From: Pithys albifrons albifrons
Lineage: Eukaryota > Chordata > Aves > Passeriformes > Thamnophilidae
DNA length: 64,000 bases
NCBI RefSeq assembly: GCF_047495875.1
Contig: NC_092458.1
Location: 114,067,727-114,131,726 of the forward strand
Reading direction: 5' to 3'
Shown in pieces: positions 60,401 through 64,000 of the stretch. A program made the position numbers and the translations under genes. The notes beneath the pieces were generated by a model. It was not told the origin of the DNA and did not search any database. It saw only the letters and a program-made list of their open reading frames with translations. Position 1 is the first letter of the stretch, and every line of letters starts with the position of its first letter.

Positions 60401-62220
60401 GATTTCTGGGAATCTTTTGACCACCACTGCCCTCAAAGTCTGTGTTAGTTCCTGACAGAGAAAGACTTCAGAGTCTGCATTAGTTCTCCTGTATAAAACA
60501 ACTGCTTTTGTTATTATTTTCTACCTTAAGTTTTAACAGGAAAATGATGTCTATTGGCCAAAGGAAACCTTGTCTCACTTGAGTTATTACTCAAATTACA
60601 AAGGGCAAATATAGTTTTTAAATACCTGTACACATTATCTTGTGTTCAAGACAAACCTTCTCAGAAACCTCTTTGTACATCCACTCCTGCTTGTGATTGC
60701 AAGGCCTGTGCAAGAGGAAACCCTTTATTGATCACTTCTGAAATTACATTTCTCAGCATAAATGCTTTAATAATTGACTGAATGAAATGATGGGAAGCCT
60801 CTCTGGGAACAGTTTCATTCCAGAACGGGCTTTATGGTTTATTTGTGAATGTGTTGCTGATTAATAACCTATCTCAGAGGAAGTACTGGTGATTATCTGC
60901 TGATTTTGGAGCTCAGCTTTATGAGTTCTCCAAGGGGACATAATCTATATTGGAATAATAACAATATTCTAAAACATTTCAATTATTTCAAGGTATAAAT
61001 TTAAGTGCTTGTGCTCAGCAGCAGCCTGAAAAAACCCCCCAACCTTAAAAAAAAATAATAAATCTAATTCCTGGATTCTGAGAATTTCTGAGCAAATATG
61101 TTATCTCTGAACACTCTACATACTTACATAAACAGTTTTAAGATTTAAGCCAGATTTCTTATCAGTATTGAAAAAAATCACAGTCTACTGTAGCTTAAAA
61201 CTTGGAAAAGTTTCACTGAGCATCATGACAAACTTCTTCTGAGCTTGTATCTAATTTTACTTCTCAGTGCTCCACCACAAAAAGGGAACAAATAAATTTT
61301 CTAGAAAATTAATTTTCAGAGACAAATCTACCCAACCCTTATGATGTCAGAACTGTTACTTTATTGGAACATGATTTGTACTTCACTGTGCTCCACACAA
61401 TGTGTTCCTTTTGTCCAATTGTCTGTCCCATTCCTCCCAAAGTATTTCCCTTCCACAACTCTCAATGGATTCAAGGAGTACCACAAGGCATTTTGTACTC
61501 AACAGGTGTTATCAGGTCTTGAACTATTATTTATTTCACTCTCCTCCATGTGCTTGTCACAAAAATCCTCTGCTGAACCTGTAGAGATGTACATTTTCAG
61601 CATCCTGAGGAGAACATACTGAGCCATAAGAAGCCCAACACTCTTCCAGCTGGAGACAAACCTTCTACAGCTGTTCAGAGATACAAGCAACCAACGCTGA
61701 GTTTTCCTATTCATTAAAAGTGCGGGTTTCACTTAAAACTCCTCTACATTCTATCTACTTGATTGTTAAAAGAGTTCAGGTTGATCATGTGTAAAATAAA
61801 ATGAATGGTTTCTAAGTCAAATTAATCTGAAAGGTTTGACCTGAAGCTTTTAACTACTGACTGCCAGAACAGGAGTAAGCAAAAAAGAAAAAGCTGCATT
61901 AGCCAGGAATGGAGAGACACCCTGTGTTAGTCTCTCTAGGATATGACATGATTTTTGAGGCCAAGTCCTGTGAGAAACACAGGACAATGACACAGTTATT
62001 CCTTCTCTACCTCCTGCCAGACTACAGGATCCAATCTGTCAGCCTTTGATACTCACATTCTTACCACTATGGGAGAAACTCATGTGTTGGATGCAGCTGT
62101 TTATTACTGACAAATTGTTAATACCAGATTTCATAAGTCCAAAATGGGGAGGCAAGCAAAGTATAAGGTCTGACCATAAACTGAATTGTGACCAGACTGT
62201 TACTGAAAGAGAGCATCTTA
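57476..62220. other. Unique AT-rich DNA, no gene seen
   Basis: About 4.7 kb. Contains a 28-bp tandem duplication at 59243-59298 and two similar stretches around TTAGTTCCTG/TTAGTTCTCCTG near 60440-60490. A minus-strand frame at 61499-61732 is discussed under findings. No repeat family recognised. Confidence 0.4.
59243..59298. repeat. 28-bp tandem duplication, two copies
   Basis: AAATATTGCTTGAAAATAAT occurs at 59243 and 59271. The copies differ at one base (GCAATAA against GCACTAA). Confidence 0.9.
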
Positions 62221-62672
62221 TCATAGAATCATATAAGGGATTGGGTTGGAAAAGACCTCTGACATCATCAAGTCCAACCCTTGGTCCAACTCCACTCCCT
62301 TTACCAGATCATGGCACTCAGTGCCATGGCCAAGCTCAGTTGAAAAACCTCCAGGAATGAGGAATCCACCCCCTCTCTGCGCAGCCCATTCCAATGCCTG
62401 AGCACTCTCTCTGCAAAGAATTTCTTTCTGCTCTCCAACTTCAATTTCCCCTGGCAGAGCTTGAGCCCATCGTGCCCCCTTGTCCTATTGCTGAGTGCCT
62501 GGGAGAAGAGACCAACCCCCACCTGGCCAGAACTTCCCTTCAGGCAGTTCCAGACAGTGCTGAGGTCACCTCTGAGCCTCCTCTTCTCCAGGCTAAACAC
62601 CCCCAGCTCCCTCAGCCTCTCCCCACAGCACTTGTGCTTCAGTCCCTTCTCCAGCCTCGTTGCTCTTCTCTG
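62221..62672 (-). mobile_element. CR1 LINE, 5'-truncated, about 450 bp
   Basis: Tail at 62221 (CATAGAATCATATAAGGG), 5' end at GTTGCTCTTCTCTG near 62672, after which similarity stops. TTTCTTT variant of the T-type motif. The ORF2 C-terminus ([20 protein letters not shown] to ALSAMIW at 62301) is open. Confidence 0.95.
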
Positions 62673-64000
62673 CTATGCACAGGGGATGCAGCTGCACACA
62701 CATCAACAATGGATTTGGGAGCGAGACCTCAAGACTGTGCTTGTTTCCCACTCTGGCATCACACACAGAGCAAAAGTCCCAGTTCCCTGGTGTGTGTGCC
62801 AGTCCCTTCATACCCACAGCATGAGAGTCTGGACATCTAAACTGGTTTCACCCCCTTCTGCAATCCCAGGACATGGCCCCACTGCCATCCCTACAGTGGG
62901 GACACAGGACAGAAGTGACTCTAATGCACGGGGGAGCAATCGGTGTAGCTGAGAAAGCTGCACAGCAAGGGAAAATATCATAACAAATCAAACAACACTT
63001 TTACAATGCACTTATGCACAGTTGAATAGATACACAAATGTTTGTATTCACAGGTTGGTTTTACACAAGTTAAACTGTTTGTTTCTGTTATTACTACAAG
63101 TTTTACATGTGGCCATCGCTGCAGTTCCTTCCTTCAGCAGAGCAAGCACACATAAGTCATTTACTGGGGGCTGCTCTAATGTCAAATCATGCAGCTGGGG
63201 CACCAAGTCACACACAACAACAACAACAATCAATCCCTGCTGTCCCTGGGACAGGTTTTGTCCACTGTTTATCAAGGATAGTTGGTAAGATCAATACCCA
63301 ACACTGAACACTGACACAAAAACTGAGGCAAGACATACCTGAGTTAACAGCACTCTTTTGTTTCTGAAGTTCATGTCTGAGTACAAACAGAAAATACTGA
63401 AGATTTTCAGTTTGAAACTCACTATTTAACCTAAGCTTGTTTCCTTGTTCCACTCTCAAGGTAGGTTTCCATCCCATCCACATTTCAAAGTTGAAACCAA
63501 TAATTTCCAAGGATTAATTCAGTTGGCAAACAATTTTTCTATTTCAGCGTAAATTATTCAGATGCAGTTAGAAAATCAACGCTTTAATTGGAATTTGTAA
63601 AGCAAAATATTCTGGGAAGCAGGTAGGAGGGCCTATTGAAGGTTCTTTATTTGCTCAGAATAAATAAAGTATGATGAGACAAGATTGTGCAAACAATGCA
63701 CATCTTCATTTAGTATCACTGGAGTTTCCTTACGACATAAAATCAAATAAAAAGTTTGCCATTTGTTCTTTAAATCCTCACTTCTGAAACAGAAGATTCA
63801 CCAAGTTTTTATGTGTTACAATTCCTCCAGCTGCACAACTCTGCAGATGGCTGTAGGTGAAGTGAAAAGGGCAGAGTGTGAGCTACAATGGGAAGTTGGG
63901 AGGTACTGAGATGTTTCTGGGTGCCAGCTCAGGCACTCATTGAACACGGGGGCTCTCAGGTACTTTAATTCCTAACACTTTACTGCAGTAAAAACAAACA
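62673..64000. other. Unique DNA, no gene seen
   Basis: The first 280 bp beside the CR1 are GC-richer and of unknown origin. A (CAA)n patch (ACAACAACAACAACAATCAA) lies near 63212-63231. The rest is AT-rich. Confidence 0.4.

Noticed and set aside
1..64000. An undescribed multi-gene system
   Set aside because: No operon-like gene run, no conserved coding exons and no recognisable catalytic domains other than the CR1 reverse transcriptase fragments. The window reads as ordinary songbird non-coding DNA with repeats.

Overview
The window looks like non-coding DNA from a songbird (passerine) nuclear genome. I found no gene I can recognise, no protein-coding exon I can defend, and no RNA gene. Three things point to a bird. 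There are 12 truncated CR1 LINE copies ending in the octamer-like tail ATTCTRTG. There are two SINEs with a tRNA-Ile-like head and a CR1-like tail, an architecture described in zebra finch (TguSINE1). There is also a solo endogenous-retrovirus LTR. The CR1 3' end looks like the passerine CR1-J type, but that name is from memory and unsearched.

Layout. 0-10 kb: AT-rich unique DNA, an A/C-rich tract (2.8 kb), an LTR-like fragment (3.6 kb), a C-rich pyrimidine tract (5.9 kb), a CR1 tail (7.4 kb) and a SINE (8.6 kb). 10-21 kb: an internally deleted CR1 with a reverse transcriptase fragment (10.2 kb), an AT-rich minisatellite (10.9 kb), and CR1 copies at 11.5, 13.7, 17.0 and 20.8 kb. 21-30 kb: mostly unique, with a SINE (26.3 kb), a 41-bp minisatellite (27.3 kb) and a 48-bp minisatellite (28.9 kb). 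30-46 kb: CR1 copies at 31.2, 35.4 and 41.7 kb, the solo LTR with its target-site duplication (33.4 kb), a nearly perfect 16-bp G-rich array (38.2 kb) and a 25-bp array (45.5 kb). 46-64 kb: a 0.7-kb homopurine array (47.2 kb), a CR1 (51.4 kb), a 1.4-kb A/C-only array (53.1 kb), the longest CR1 (56.5 kb) and a last CR1 (62.2 kb). The rest is unique sequence that could be intergenic or deep intronic.

The transposable elements are all dead fragments, 8 CR1 on the minus and 4 on the plus strand. The longest open reading frames are artefacts of tandem arrays whose strand composition excludes stop codons, or are antisense reads of CR1. The observations I rate highest are: paired base changes that keep the same 3' stem-loop in CR1 and in the SINE; a CR1 internal deletion with 4-bp microhomology at the edge of a hairpin overlapping the ORF2 stop codon; two CR1 subfamilies separable by one diagnostic motif; the solo LTR with a 5-bp duplication; and the extreme strand-asymmetric arrays at 38, 47 and 53 kb. 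I did not find a new multi-gene system.
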